Assembly: GCA_025174535.1 (NCBI GenBank)
Contig: JALBUN010000020.1
Coordinates: 124,001 to 188,000, forward strand
Direction of reading: 5' to 3'
Source of the DNA: Cantharellus purpuraceus
Lineage: Eukaryota; Basidiomycota; Agaricomycetes; Cantharellales; Hydnaceae
Length of the DNA stretch: 64,000 nt
Below the pieces are notes generated by a model. That model was not told the DNA's origin, made no database searches, and saw only the letters and a list, made by a program, of their open reading frames with translations. Positions 1-11,070 of this stretch are shown here, piece by piece. Position numbers and translations under genes: made by a program. The stretch's first letter is position 1; the number at the start of each line of letters is the position of its first letter.

Positions 1-3000
1 TAGACTCTCAGCAACAACACCGTCGACGTAGAAAACCTTCTGGACCTGTTTTCAAACGTGCTTCACAACTATCCTCTTCCTCCGTTGCAACGTTCACCTC
101 AGTAAGTCTATCCGTGACGGAATGTTTCCATAGAGCTGATCAGTTATATCGAAGTATCCCCGAAGAAGAACCGCCAGCAGATTCGGTGCGGTTGCCAAAC
201 CGACATCTTTTGAAACGAGCTTGGGATGTTTCGCGAGTATCAGACAGCCATGATGCTTGGATCGCGTGGTTTGCCAACCTCGCAGCTCAATTCTCCAAAG
301 AGTCGCCATCTGTCTCCTTGAGATCATGCATGAACCTTTTTGATGTCTATCCTAATATCTCTACAAAACTATTCAATCCAGCTCTAGCATCCTGTTGGGA
401 ACATCTGGGCGAACCATTCCAGGTTTGTTATCCTATTCTCACCCAAGCCAATTGCTTACAGCTCTTGGTTAGGAGGATCTAATCCAGACATTACAGCACG
501 TGATGTCTTCTTCTTCTGTCCCTCCCGAGGTAGCACACTATATGCTTGACCTCGTCGAGTACATGGAGCGCACAGAGAATCCGTTGCCGGTCTCTCATGC
601 TTTCATGGCAGATAATTGCTTCAGACTCCAGGCATACGCAAAGGCTTTGCATCACCGAGAACTTCAATTCTTCCAAGATTTTGCTCCTTCAACGATTGAA
701 GGGTTAATTGACATCAACGCCATGCTTCGTCAAGGTGATGCTGCTTTAGGGACCTTGAACCTAGCCAGAAAACATTACGATGTCCCCAATCCTGAATCGT
801 GGTATGAAAAGCTGGGGCAGTGGAGTGATGCCCTTCAAATATACCAAGGGAAAGAAGACTCATCAGAAGGGACGCACGAGTTCATCATTGGAAAACTGCG
901 ATGTTTGCACGCCTTAGGTGAATGGGAACAAGTGACTGCTCTTGTAGCGCAGAAATGGCCACACGACGATAGTAAGCTACAGTCAATACTCGCTTCACTT
1001 GGGGCGGCAGGCGCCTGGCACACTGGGTCCTGGACGTCGTTGGAAACCTACTTTTCTGCCATGGAGCACGACTCAGGAGATCGTGCGTTTTATAGCGCGG
1101 TATCGTATATTCAACAGAATCGACATTCGCATGCGTTGTCCGATGTATACGCGGCCAGAGATCTTCTTGACCCTGAGTTGACGTCTTTACTGGACGAGAG
1201 CCCTGACCGTTTAGATCGGTACCATTCTTCTACAACTCTTTAAAGCAACATCTAATTTTTCCTGATGAAGGTTTGCCGTCCAAGCACAGATGTTGTCTGA
1301 GCTTGAGGAAGTCATCTTGTACAAGCGATTGTCACATAAGTCGAAACGGCGCCCGAAGCTACGTGAGACATGGAAGAGACGGTTGGATGTTCTGCTGGTC
1401 TCTCACTCAAAGATAACTGAAATCAAGCTTCTTCAGACTAGATGGATGCCAGCACGACCCAAACGTGTGGCAGAGGATCCTCAAAGTCCGTAGTTTGGCA
1501 ATAAAGCCGGAGGAGGACATCGATACCATTGTACGTTTTGCGAATCTTTGTCGTAAGTCTGGTAGGTTCGGAGCGGCAAAGCGGGCGATGGACTCTTTAG
1601 TCCAGTTAGAAGATAAAGTAGGTGAATTAATCTCCTGTGGATTCTCAGAATGCTGATCTTTGATCCATGTCCAAGGCGCCTCCGCAGATAACATATACAC
1701 ATCTTAAATGGCTTTGGGCTAGCGGGGATCGCGCAAGCGCACTATCGTCGATACGAAAGTTTATTGAAGGACTGTCACAGACCCACAAGCTGGACAATTC
1801 CACTGAAGCGAAGACAATTGCCCACATCTTGGCGCGGTGTCATCGCAAGCACGGGAATTGGCAGATTGAGATTGACGGTGGCCTAACTTCAGTGGGTGTG
1901 ATTCTTAACTCAACTCTGGACATGACGGCTTATTGGTTACACAAGGCAAATGCTGGTCCTGTCCTAAAATCGTACAGCCTGGCGACAACGCTTGATCCAC
2001 AGTGGTCAAAAGCCTGGCATACGTGGGCGCTTTCAAACTGGGATATTATTCGAGTCTCCCCAAAAATGTCTACAGACGCGGAGCTGGGGGACACAGAATC
2101 AGTAGCTCATCGTACATCCCACATAGTTGCTGCGATTGAAGGAAAGCTGTATACTCTCCAGTGTGAATTAGTCTAACCCTGCTAACAGGATTCTCTGGTT
2201 CACTTGCACTAATGGGCCAGAATAATTTACAAGACGCGCTGAGCCTCCTGACCCTATGGTTCAGATATGGTGCTCAGCCTGAAGTTACAAAAGCAATGAT
2301 CAAAGGTTTCAAAGGGATCACTTGCACTCTGTGGCTAGGTGTAGTTCCCCAGGTATCTTTCTGATGCCACTGCTAGTGTTCTCAGACCTCTTGTATGGCT
2401 TACTTTGGTACTGTCCTAGATCATTGCCAGAATCCAAACTCCGATTCCCATTGTCAGAGAGGCTCTCTTTCATCTATTGGCAACTATCGGTCTAGAACAC
2501 CCTCAAGCTCTCGTCTACCCTTTAACCGTCGGCGCGAAGTCTCCTAGTCTCCCAAGAAAGACGGCGGCGTTGAAGATCTTGGACCAGATGACCTCTCATA
2601 GTATGGTTTTGGTGGAACAGGTCAGTTCCATGGCGACTTATTTGTTACACATTTGCTCAGCCAGGTTTGCTATTATGAGGCCAAGCTTGTGGCACGGGAA
2701 CTGAGCCGCGTAGCAATCAGCTGGGGGGAGCTTTGGTACGAAGCGCTACAAAGGTCGGGACAACACTACTTGAATGGAGACTCGAAAGCGCTCCTGGACC
2801 ACCTTCAGTCACTTTACGATCTACTTCAAGTTCGCACACCTATCACCTGTCTTCAGTAGATATATGCTTACCTGTAATATGATCAGGATCCTTCAACGCC
2901 GTTTGAACAAGAGTTTAAGGAAATCCTTGGCCCTACGTTAGAAGAAGCGAGAGCACTTTGTCGTCGTCACTGCACTCGAGGCGACAAAAATGCCTTCGAC

Positions 3001-4791
3001 CATGCCTGGCACCTTTATCTTCGCGTGTATCAACAATTAGAGTCACATCTTCCCGACATCCAAGCAACCACACGCCCGGGTTCTAATAAAAGTCTTGATT
3101 TGCATTTGGTATCACCACAACTTCTACGTGCTGTCAATTTGGAAATTGCTGTGCCAGGTGGGTATCAATAATCACTCAGAGATTACGGGTTGATGATCTC
3201 GGCGTGAACCTGATCAGGTACGTATATGAGTGGACGTCCCATCATTAGGATAGCCAGTTTTGCGCACATTGCAAATGTGCTATCAACTAAGCAGCGACCC
3301 CGGCAATTAGTAGTGATCGGAAATGATGGCCAGCGATATATGTATCTCCTTAAGGGTGCGTTTTCGAAGCCTTTTATTGTCATGTTTACTGACATTTCCC
3401 TGTAGGCCGTGAAGATCTTCGTCAAGACGAGCGAGTTATGCAGGTCATTGGACTTGTCAATACACTTCTCGCAAAGGACAGGGAGTGTTTGAATAGACGC
3501 TTGCATCAGCAGCGGTACACCGTTATCCCACTAGCACCAGATGTCGGATTAATTGGCTGGATGGCTGGAACAAACTCCTTACAAAAACTTATAAACAATT
3601 ATAGGAAGAACCAGAACATATTAGCCGATTTAGAGCACCGAATGATCTTAACGGTCAGCAGCCCGACACCCATCACACTTGTGACACCACTGATGTATCT
3701 ATGCAGGAGGAACCTGGGTACGGCACAGATCCGAATATCACTCTTGCACGTAAATTGGAAGTATTCGAATCTGTCTTAAGCGCAACCACCGGTCAAGATC
3801 TCTATCGCATCCTCTGGTTAGGGAGTGATAACTCGGAAGCTTGGGTAACCAGGCGAACTACTTACACACGATCACTTGCCGTTGGCAACATGGTATGTTA
3901 TCTCCTGGGCGTTGGAGACCGACACCCCGGCAATATCATGCTTGATCAGTCAACGGGGAAAGTAATCCACATCGATTTTGGAGATTGTTTCGAGGTCTCA
4001 TTTGAAAGGGAATCCTTACCGGAGAGAGTTCCTTTTCGTCTCACGCGAATGCTTAGGCACGCTATGGAGGTGAGATCCTCATTCATATATTGTGCTGTGA
4101 GACTGAGATTTTTGTCAGGTGTGCGGGATCGAAGGAGGTTTTAAAATATCGTGCGAACTCAGCTTCACTGTTTTTCGAGACAACAAGGAGTCTCTTTTGG
4201 CTGTCCTTGAGGCATTAGTGTACGATCCCCTGATTAATTGGCGGCTCGTCCGAGCCGAATCTCAAGGCAAGTGCTGAGTCTCTTATCTCTATTCAGCAAC
4301 TGAGTGTTGGCTCGTGACCGCTTGGCTCGTGACCACCTAGCCCCCAAAAGAGTTGCGTCCTCACTGAGCTCTACACATGATAGTCCTAATCGACGGACTA
4401 TACCAAACGAAACTGAGATGCTGGATGGTATGCCAATGAAGACTTCAGCGTTTCTTCTCTAAGACACAGTTCTTGTCTAGATGCTGCTGCTACAGGATCT
4501 AACCGCGAAGTCCGTAACGAACGTGCTCTAACAGTTTACCGCCGCGTCGAGAGCAAATTAACAGGTCGGGAACTCTGGTACTTTGTCTTGGGAAATCATC
4601 ATAACCTTTTGCTTAGGCCGTGATTTTGGCTCGGAGCAACCATTGTCCGTTCCTGCACAAGTGGAACGACTCGTTCAGCAGGCAACTTCTAATGAAAACC
4701 TATGCCAACATTTCCAGGGATGGTAGGAATCCAGCTCTTCCTTAGTTGCGTCCTCCTTAACAACTACCATGACAGGTGCCCTTTCTGGTGA
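1..4791 (+). CDS. TOR: TOR-family protein kinase (target of rapamycin), 3' part, 5' end outside window
   Basis: This is the C-terminal part of a PI3K-like serine/threonine kinase that links nutrients to growth. Collinear with TOR as I know it are: a FAT domain (about 120-2600, for example [13 protein letters not shown] and [12 protein letters not shown]), an FRB domain (about 2700-3060, [17 protein letters not shown] and AWHLYLRV), the N-lobe ([16 protein letters not shown], about 3350-3440), the catalytic loop GVGDRHPGN (about 3910), the metal-binding HIDFGD (about 3970), a TOR-type C-lobe, and a FATC tail ending QGWCPFW with the stop at 4789-4791. The gene has many short introns; boundaries I could fix by frame include 423-472, 3158-3217, 3654-3706 and 4723-4775. 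No stop falls inside the exons. One junction (1387-1441) keeps frame only with a noncanonical border. Several FRB residues that contact rapamycin in human mTOR are replaced, so this may be a diverged paralog rather than the only TOR. Confidence 0.93.
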
Positions 4792-6494
4792 TCCATATTG
4801 TAAATTCGCTGTCGTCCATCGCTGTCTTAGTGTCACACCCTCCTTCAAGCCTTTTGTCCGGAAACCATAATGAGTGGTAATATACTCTTGTGAAGGTAAA
4901 AGACTCCCTTGTGTACAACCAAGTTCATATTATGCATATTCTGTACGTGTTGCATTTACTCTACAGCCATGAAGGGAATCCCTCGACATATAGGGGTTGT
5001 CCGATAGTCGATTAGTTATACACGGTACGGATAATTTACGATCTCGTGAATCGTTGAAATGGGATGTGAGCCACGTCTTCGAACCCATGCACAGGGTTGA
5101 CTTGAGTATAGGCAGGGTCCAAGACTATCGCTCTTTCACGTTACATTGTTTGCGTCGGCTTCACTGCTCTTGATCTCACTCTACACCAGACGCCTTCAAC
5201 ACCTCTTCTCGTTTCTCTTCATAGTGATAGGACTACCCACGATCTTTTTAACATGTTGCAGTGATAAAACTATATCACTCCGGATTTCTCCTCGGACTCT
5301 CGTGCACTGTTGTTCCACATTAGCATGCTAATACCGCGTCAGCAGATTCCGCGCGCCATAAGACGCCCAATGTCTTCAAATCAGAAATACTCGTTACCAT
5401 TTGGCTGCCCCAAGCTGGTCACGCGCAGTAGTGTTCACATCCCCTGCTATATTCAGGCAGGAAAGCCAACAGTGGCATGCAGACGTTGCATCGATAACTG
5501 CTACTTCGGACCCAGGATGAATTCCGCACTCATGACTTTATAAAGAGGAAGAAACCACTCTGGAAGCATATCAGGCAAATGAGTCCCATATTCCCGCTCA
5601 AACCAGAATATCGAAGCAACCGACAGTGTCTATTGATGGATTGATCGTTGCCTCGGGGACAGAAAAATCGCATGTGCGGATTGACAGTACGTCCTCGTAC
5701 GTACATATGCAGACTTGGCTGGACAGAATAAGTCTTCTGATAAGAATACCACAGATCACTACGCAATTCCACCTCGAAAGGCTATCTTCGCCACTGCACA
5801 CGAATCGTAGACAGCGCGTCCGTCTAATGAGTCAAGGAACGACGTGCAGTATCTTTGCAGCGAGAAATTTCTGATGGGGATCAGTTGATGTTCAAACCGA
5901 GGACAAATGGAAGCTCGGATACGGACTCATAAGTCGAAAGCTATGGTTGCTCCTATTGATAACTAAAAATCCACGTAGCTAGGTCCATGCCGCCTTGACG
6001 CACATAAATTTCGGACCGCGTAGTTTCATTCAGGTGATTGTTCGCTAGAATTCTAAAATCGAGAGTAGGTGTACACTGGCATTTGGAACACATTTGTGAC
6101 TTTGTCACGTGTGACAGCAGGGAACCAATCATGACTTTTCTACCACCTCGTCCACGCCACAATGTAGCTTACAGCAACGAACAGAGGACTCTCACAACTT
6201 GGGCCTTTTATATATTCATTATTTTTTTTTTTACATTTTTTTAGAACTTAATTTAGATTCGATGAAAGGGCCTCCTCTCGTTATTTTGTCGGCTATGTCG
6301 GACTGCTCACTATCCTTTGCTGTTGCATTACCGTAAGCTCATCAACCAGTGAGCGACAGGACGATAGTGATTCCTAGCCTTCATAAGCTCTCCTCGCGGG
6401 GTAAAAATAAGAGTGTGTAATTTGGTGTACTCCCGTGGTATGACTATGTTTTCAACCTTTTTTGAACAACAGTCCGTAGACAAATTCAAATTGA
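4792..6494. other. intergenic region, no supportable gene
   Basis: Only short open frames without ATG, domain or splice support lie here (for example about 5310-5543 and 5626-5874 on the plus strand). A run of T's sits near 6223-6241. I see no RNA gene and no repeat shared with the rest of the window. Confidence 0.4.
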
Positions 6495-7606
6495 CTATGC
6501 GGTCTGGCTTGCTGACATGGCGGCACAGGCTTTTCTCTCCCGATTTAGGCGAGACTGGTCATCCAGGAGACTAACAATGGGCTTGGCGTGGCTGCGGACT
6601 TGGGAATTACGATGCTGGTGCAAAATATTGAATGTTGCCTTCTTGACTCGATAGTGATTAACGAACTCAGAAGATCCCCAGAGAAAGCAATGGTGCACCA
6701 GGGTCAACGCCTTGCAAGCAAAGCTGAGGATCAATCATCATTGCAGAGCTAAGGTTCGCGTACCTGAATGATCTCCTCTGTTGTCTTTCCGTCAGAAAAC
6801 TTGAGATCAAGTCGAGCATCGAGCCTCTTCAGAATGTGTTTTAAGTGTTGGCTACATATACTCAATCAGTTTTCAGGGCTCTCAATTCGGTCTGTAAGTT
6901 TACCTTTCAAACGTCATTTTTGCTACCTGTTCCTTTCCCAAGTTTAATATCTGGGATGGATGTTTGACGTCACCTCCAAGTTCAATTCTATTTCTGGTCA
7001 GTATAATCTATTGAGAACTGAGAGTGGCAGCCAAACTTACCTGGTGTTTCCCGGCCGACCCCCCATGCGGAAGCGTCCAGAGGGAGAGGTGCGAGTGATT
7101 GTTTCAGGACTTGAGGGTGGGGTTGGAAACGGTGAAGCCCGTGTCTGAACTTGCGACTCGGGGCGAGAAATATCGTTAATGGTCTTTCTCAAAGAATGGG
7201 CGGCATCGCAAATGTTAGCAGCAATTTGCGGCTCGTAGTGATTTCCAGCAGGAGACCACTTTTGAAGTTCCTCTACAAGATGGCCGAGACCGACGCAAAA
7301 TTCCTTGAAGTCTGGGGAGGCTATCGGAAGACATTTTTGAATTAAAACAAGCACCTATCGTTGTGTACGGCTTGGGTGTTAGCCTCTCCATACAGTCAAC
7401 TCTCACACTGACGTGATATATTTCTTGTGGCATGCAGGTCGCCGCTGGACGGAGCCTCTGGTAGATCATCTTTTGAATCTCTTTGCGATCATCCCTAGAA
7501 GACCAACCTCAGAAAAGCATATTCAGATATGACACGGCACTTACTCGTTGTGGGTCATTCCAGAGATCTCAAAGACATGGGTGTCTGTTGGTCCTTTCAG
7601 AATCAT
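6495..7606 (-). CDS. hypothetical six-exon protein of 288 aa
   Basis: I do not recognise the family. Reading the minus strand from the ATG at 7604-7606, six exons join in one frame: 7545-7606, 7355-7494, 7041-7311, 6904-6993, 6764-6851 and 6495-6710. Together they make 867 nt, an exact multiple of three. The introns are 42-60 nt and all but the last have ordinary GT-AG borders with clear acceptors; the last acceptor could be ...CAAG or a nearby ...TCAG. The product is soluble-looking and partly helical (FKEFCVGLGHLVEELQKW), with a Pro/Ser/Thr-rich stretch (SPFPTPPSSPETITRTS) in the middle. There is no signal peptide or membrane segment. A TATA-like box about 50 bases upstream supports the start. 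Function unknown. Confidence 0.6.
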
Positions 7607-7655
7607 GCTCTGCAGGCGGTCCACTTAACTGTGTTTAGATGCATCCGATGATGTG

Positions 7656-7661
7656 TATATA
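7656..7661 (-). promoter_or_regulatory. TATA-like box of the hypothetical gene ending at 6495
   Basis: TATATA on the minus strand, about 50 bases before the ATG at 7606. The position is normal for a fungal core promoter. Confidence 0.4.
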
Positions 7662-9252
7662 GACTCAAGAGACGACAACACAGGCATTTCGGGGGACCTT
7701 AGGGCACTAAACAAGCCCTGTCACTTTGTGATCCTGAGGGAATTAGCGCTGCCTCGTGTTGTGACTACACACTGAGAGAAGGTGCATGGATCAATGTCCA
7801 TCATGATGCTGGCACGTTGGTCACGCTATCTTTATGTATTCACAGACACAGCCCATACTAAACTGAGAGTGAACGCCTGTCAGCTAAGTATGAGCATAGA
7901 GAGTGGTCAGACGCACGAAGTTCTGAAGCCAAATTACTGATTACATAAGTAGTCTCCACGCGCTGCCATTTACAGTAAAGCCCCATCATAATCAAAACAG
8001 TGTCTAAGTCTTGCAGGTCTTGCAGCGCTCACAAAGTTGGCAAAGCAGTTGCAAACTGTGTGGAACCGGACACTGTGAGAGTGGAAAAGAAATCGCATCG
8101 GGGACGGAAACACATGAGGAAGATTGGGACTAGGTAGAATGAACGACTAGAATATAGCGTGAGAATCGTCACGTATTAGGGAGGACGGAATCGGAGCTGG
8201 AACGTATCAGTGAGGATGAGATGGGATCTCAGATGAAATCGTAGTCTATAGGCTAAGATCGGACAGGAACAGTACAGTGACATCTATTTGAGTTTTCATC
8301 CCGATCTGATATACGATGGATGCACGACTCGCGTGACCAACATACTTGAGAGAGTGATATGGCTTCTAGTGCAGGGTTCTGGTGCACTTGTGAAGGGAAA
8401 AAGGTGGAGAGAATTACCACCTGGTCCCACTGCTACTGATTCCTCCAATGCGGCCAACAGCGCGAACGACGATGAGCCTCCTCACAAGCGTTTGTGTAGC
8501 ACTGCCGAAAATCAAGAAGCCGGCCGATTGGAGCAGCATTCATGCAGGCTGACGAGCGGCCGGAGTGCAGGCAATGACGGGGGGGAGCGATGTCAATGAC
8601 GGGGGGGAGGGGTGCTGGTATTGCACTGTCCGCGGTCATACAATCGCATCACTTTCTAAGGTACAAATGAAACCAATGGCTCATGTCCTATATACCACGA
8701 TGTGGTCCTATGCGATACGTTCCCCCCTTGTCAAAATCCGATACCGTCGTGCTGTATCCGTTTCAATAACGGATATAGTCCAAATGTCGAATACTGTCGT
8801 ACATCATAGGACATGTTTCGCACGTCCGACGATATCCGTTTTCGCCCTCCCTAATACGTATTGATTTTGATTGGACGTCAGTAGTGACAGCGTTGCCTTC
8901 CTTGAGCACCTTGTGGATCCATATACAATCTCTTGACAAAAATCACTCACACTTTCCGGATCTCCTGGTATGTTTGTAGCTTGGTGCCAACGCAGGTGCT
9001 CTGAGTCGTCGAGCGGGCTGAATGCGGAGTGCAAAGTGCATACAGGCTTGGTGCTTCTGTCGGTGAGTCGTGTCAATCATACATGTCAGCAGCTCATGTC
9101 AGCAATAAATAAAAATGCGACTGAAGCTGAATTTGTCTATGCCCCAGTGTACATGGTGAAATCATGTGGTTGCGGTCTTCAATATACGGTGACCTCGTCA
9201 CATGCACCAAACAAAACTACAATTATAGCTGTGGCCCATCTATCCAGGAATC
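7662..9252. other. intergenic region with a short G-rich tandem repeat
   Basis: No convincing gene. At about 8572-8608 a 15-20 base unit (AATGACGGGGGGGAG) is repeated twice. Around 8680-8850 there are loose inverted matches (TCCTATATACC/ATAGGACATG, and CGATATCCG-like words), which could be the trace of a small inverted-repeat element too decayed to delimit. Confidence 0.3.
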
Positions 9253-10776
9253 TCACAACGCTGCATCAACATCCATAGCATCCTCACTCCAGTCCCACTC
9301 TTCTGTTCTCTGCCGCCCTTTCTGGTTCTCAACCTCGTAACCTGCGTATGCCTCTTCACCATCCCGACTCCCCCCAGAAAGGAAGACATCGTACTCGCAC
9401 TCTTCCCTGTCCTTGTTGTCATTTCCGTCTTCAACCATGCCTTCCACGACCCTCCATCTCAGCTCCCAATCCCACTCCCAACGTCTCAGAGACCTCTCCT
9501 TCTCCCTCTCATCGGTATCCAACCTTTGCAGATCCAGATCACAGCGAACTATCTCGGCTGGATCGTCATTCGATGCCCTCTCGGATGGGGACGGAGTAAC
9601 AGGGAACCACACCCTGACGTCCATATCGTGCACGAACAGCGTCCTCTGTATTTTATCCATAGGCCAAGCACGTAATGCCCAATCAAGCTCCAGTGCAGAA
9701 CGCGACTCATCATCTGAAGCTATAGAATAATGACGCAAAGCCTTTGGGGTAAGCATCCCCGCCCTAGGGAACAACGCGGGGTTGGTTGGCGGTTCTGGAA
9801 AGCGTGAGCGTGGCTGCTCCACTATAGAAGATGGTCTAGTCATAGAGCGTGCAGAACGTGGGCGGCGATGAGTGCGGAGGGAACGGATCCAAGCCTCATA
9901 GCGCAGTTCCCAATGTGATTTCGTAAGATGCAGACTTGCATTAGTATGTCCCGTGCCCGGAGAAGTACGCGCACAAGGTCGTGTTTGATCCCGGGGCCAG
10001 GGCTCACTGGTGCGGGGGGAAAATGGAGAGGCAACTTTAGGAAGAGATGGAGCGTGCGCAGCAAGCGTGAGATTCTTAGTTGATTTCTTCGCTGGTGTGT
10101 GGGGAGGTGTGAGCATCACGAAGAGAGCTTTGTCGACAATGTTGAGTGCCTTTGGTTTTGTAGTGGTATCAGGAGTCGTTACGGGAGGAATCCAATTATC
10201 CTCCTCTACAGGAGTATTGAGCAATATCGGAGATTTGGCTTTGGGTATTTTAGAGGGCGTAGCGAAAGAAGTCGTCGCAGCGCGGCTGCGACCGTACTTC
10301 CCCATTTTGACCACGGCAGTATGCTTCCTGGTTTTGTCTACTCCAGTAATAGCATTCAAAGTGCGAGTATTCTCGCCCAAGACTTCCACATCTCCACTAG
10401 ACTTACTGCGCCGTAGATTGACCAAATGTGATGAATCCGCAGCGTCGTCAGCATAACCACGATTCTCATCGGTCTTCACTATGATGTGTTTGATGTTCCT
10501 GCTTGCACGACGCCTGGCAGCTACATCGGCAAGGGTAAAGAGGGACTTGAACGTTTGAGCAAGACGCTCCTCGGGGGCTGGAGTAGCAACTCGTGGAATA
10601 GTTGGCGCCTCGATGGGAGATGAAGAATCTAGAAGAGACGTAAGGTTATTCATAAGCACAGGCTTTGATATGTCGTCGCGGTCGTAAGGCGGGGAAAGCA
10701 AACTCTGAGAGAGGGGCGGAGAGGCTGGCTGTTTCGGTGGCGGTTGAAGGGGCTGGATAATGCGGCCTAAATACAA
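9253..10776 (-). CDS. hypothetical low-complexity protein, about 500 aa
   Basis: A long single reading frame on the minus strand ends in EDAMDVDAAL at 9253. The N-terminal part is Pro/Ser-rich, the middle is basic and Ser/Thr-rich (RRASRNIKHIIVK), and the C-terminal third is rich in Trp, Arg and Glu (RRWEWDWELRWRVVEGM). It is probably a nuclear or cytosolic, largely disordered protein. I recognise no domain. The open frame extends upstream to a TGA near 10848 but contains no ATG before codon 42 (10651-10653). Either translation starts there, or an upstream exon supplies the start; I could not fix that exon. The length of an uninterrupted frame in a gene-dense stretch, and the ordered amino-acid composition, argue that it is real. 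Confidence 0.6.
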   Translation of the reverse strand: MYLGRIIQPLQPPPKQPASPPLSQSLLSPPYDRDDISKPVLMNNLTSLLDSSSPIEAPTIPRVATPAPEERLAQTFKSLFTLADVAARRRASRNIKHIIVKTDENRGYADDAADSSHLVNLRRSKSSGDVEVLGENTRTLNAITGVDKTRKHTAVVKMGKYGRSRAATTSFATPSKIPKAKSPILLNTPVEEDNWIPPVTTPDTTTKPKALNIVDKALFVMLTPPHTPAKKSTKNLTLAAHAPSLPKVASPFSPRTSEPWPRDQTRPCARTSPGTGHTNASLHLTKSHWELRYEAWIRSLRTHRRPRSARSMTRPSSIVEQPRSRFPEPPTNPALFPRAGMLTPKALRHYSIASDDESRSALELDWALRAWPMDKIQRTLFVHDMDVRVWFPVTPSPSERASNDDPAEIVRCDLDLQRLDTDEREKERSLRRWEWDWELRWRVVEGMVEDGNDNKDREECEYDVFLSGGSRDGEEAYAGYEVENQKGRQRTEEWDWSEDAMDVDAAL

Positions 10777-11070
10777 TTCCTCACGAATAGCTATCGCTTC
10801 GCCTTTGATTATGAGGTGAATAATGTATGAGGAAATGAACGTTCAACCAGGCCAGCTTGGTTGTAGGCTAAAAGCAGGAAGCGGAGAATGAATTATTGTT
10901 TGATATCTTTTGTCTTCAAATAGGGCGATCTATCTAAACCTAAACTTCCCGATTTGTTGACATGCATGGCAAGCCTGAAAAATATGGGGTAGCTGAATGA
11001 AATACACGGCCTTGCACAAACCCACAAAAGGAAACGGAATAAGACACGATAGTGATACGACGATTACTTC
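10777..11070. other. spacer between two minus-strand genes
   Basis: About 300 bases between the 3' end of the esterase gene and the 5' end of the hypothetical gene. It may hold the missing first exon or promoter of the latter. Nothing else is visible. Confidence 0.3.

Noticed and set aside
5146..5874. Several small plus-strand frames as exons of one gene
   Set aside because: I could not join them with GT-AG introns in frame, and no protein family is recognisable.
8288..8864. Plus-strand frames of about 100 aa
   Set aside because: No ATG in good context with a domain, no splice partners, and they overlap a G-rich tandem repeat.
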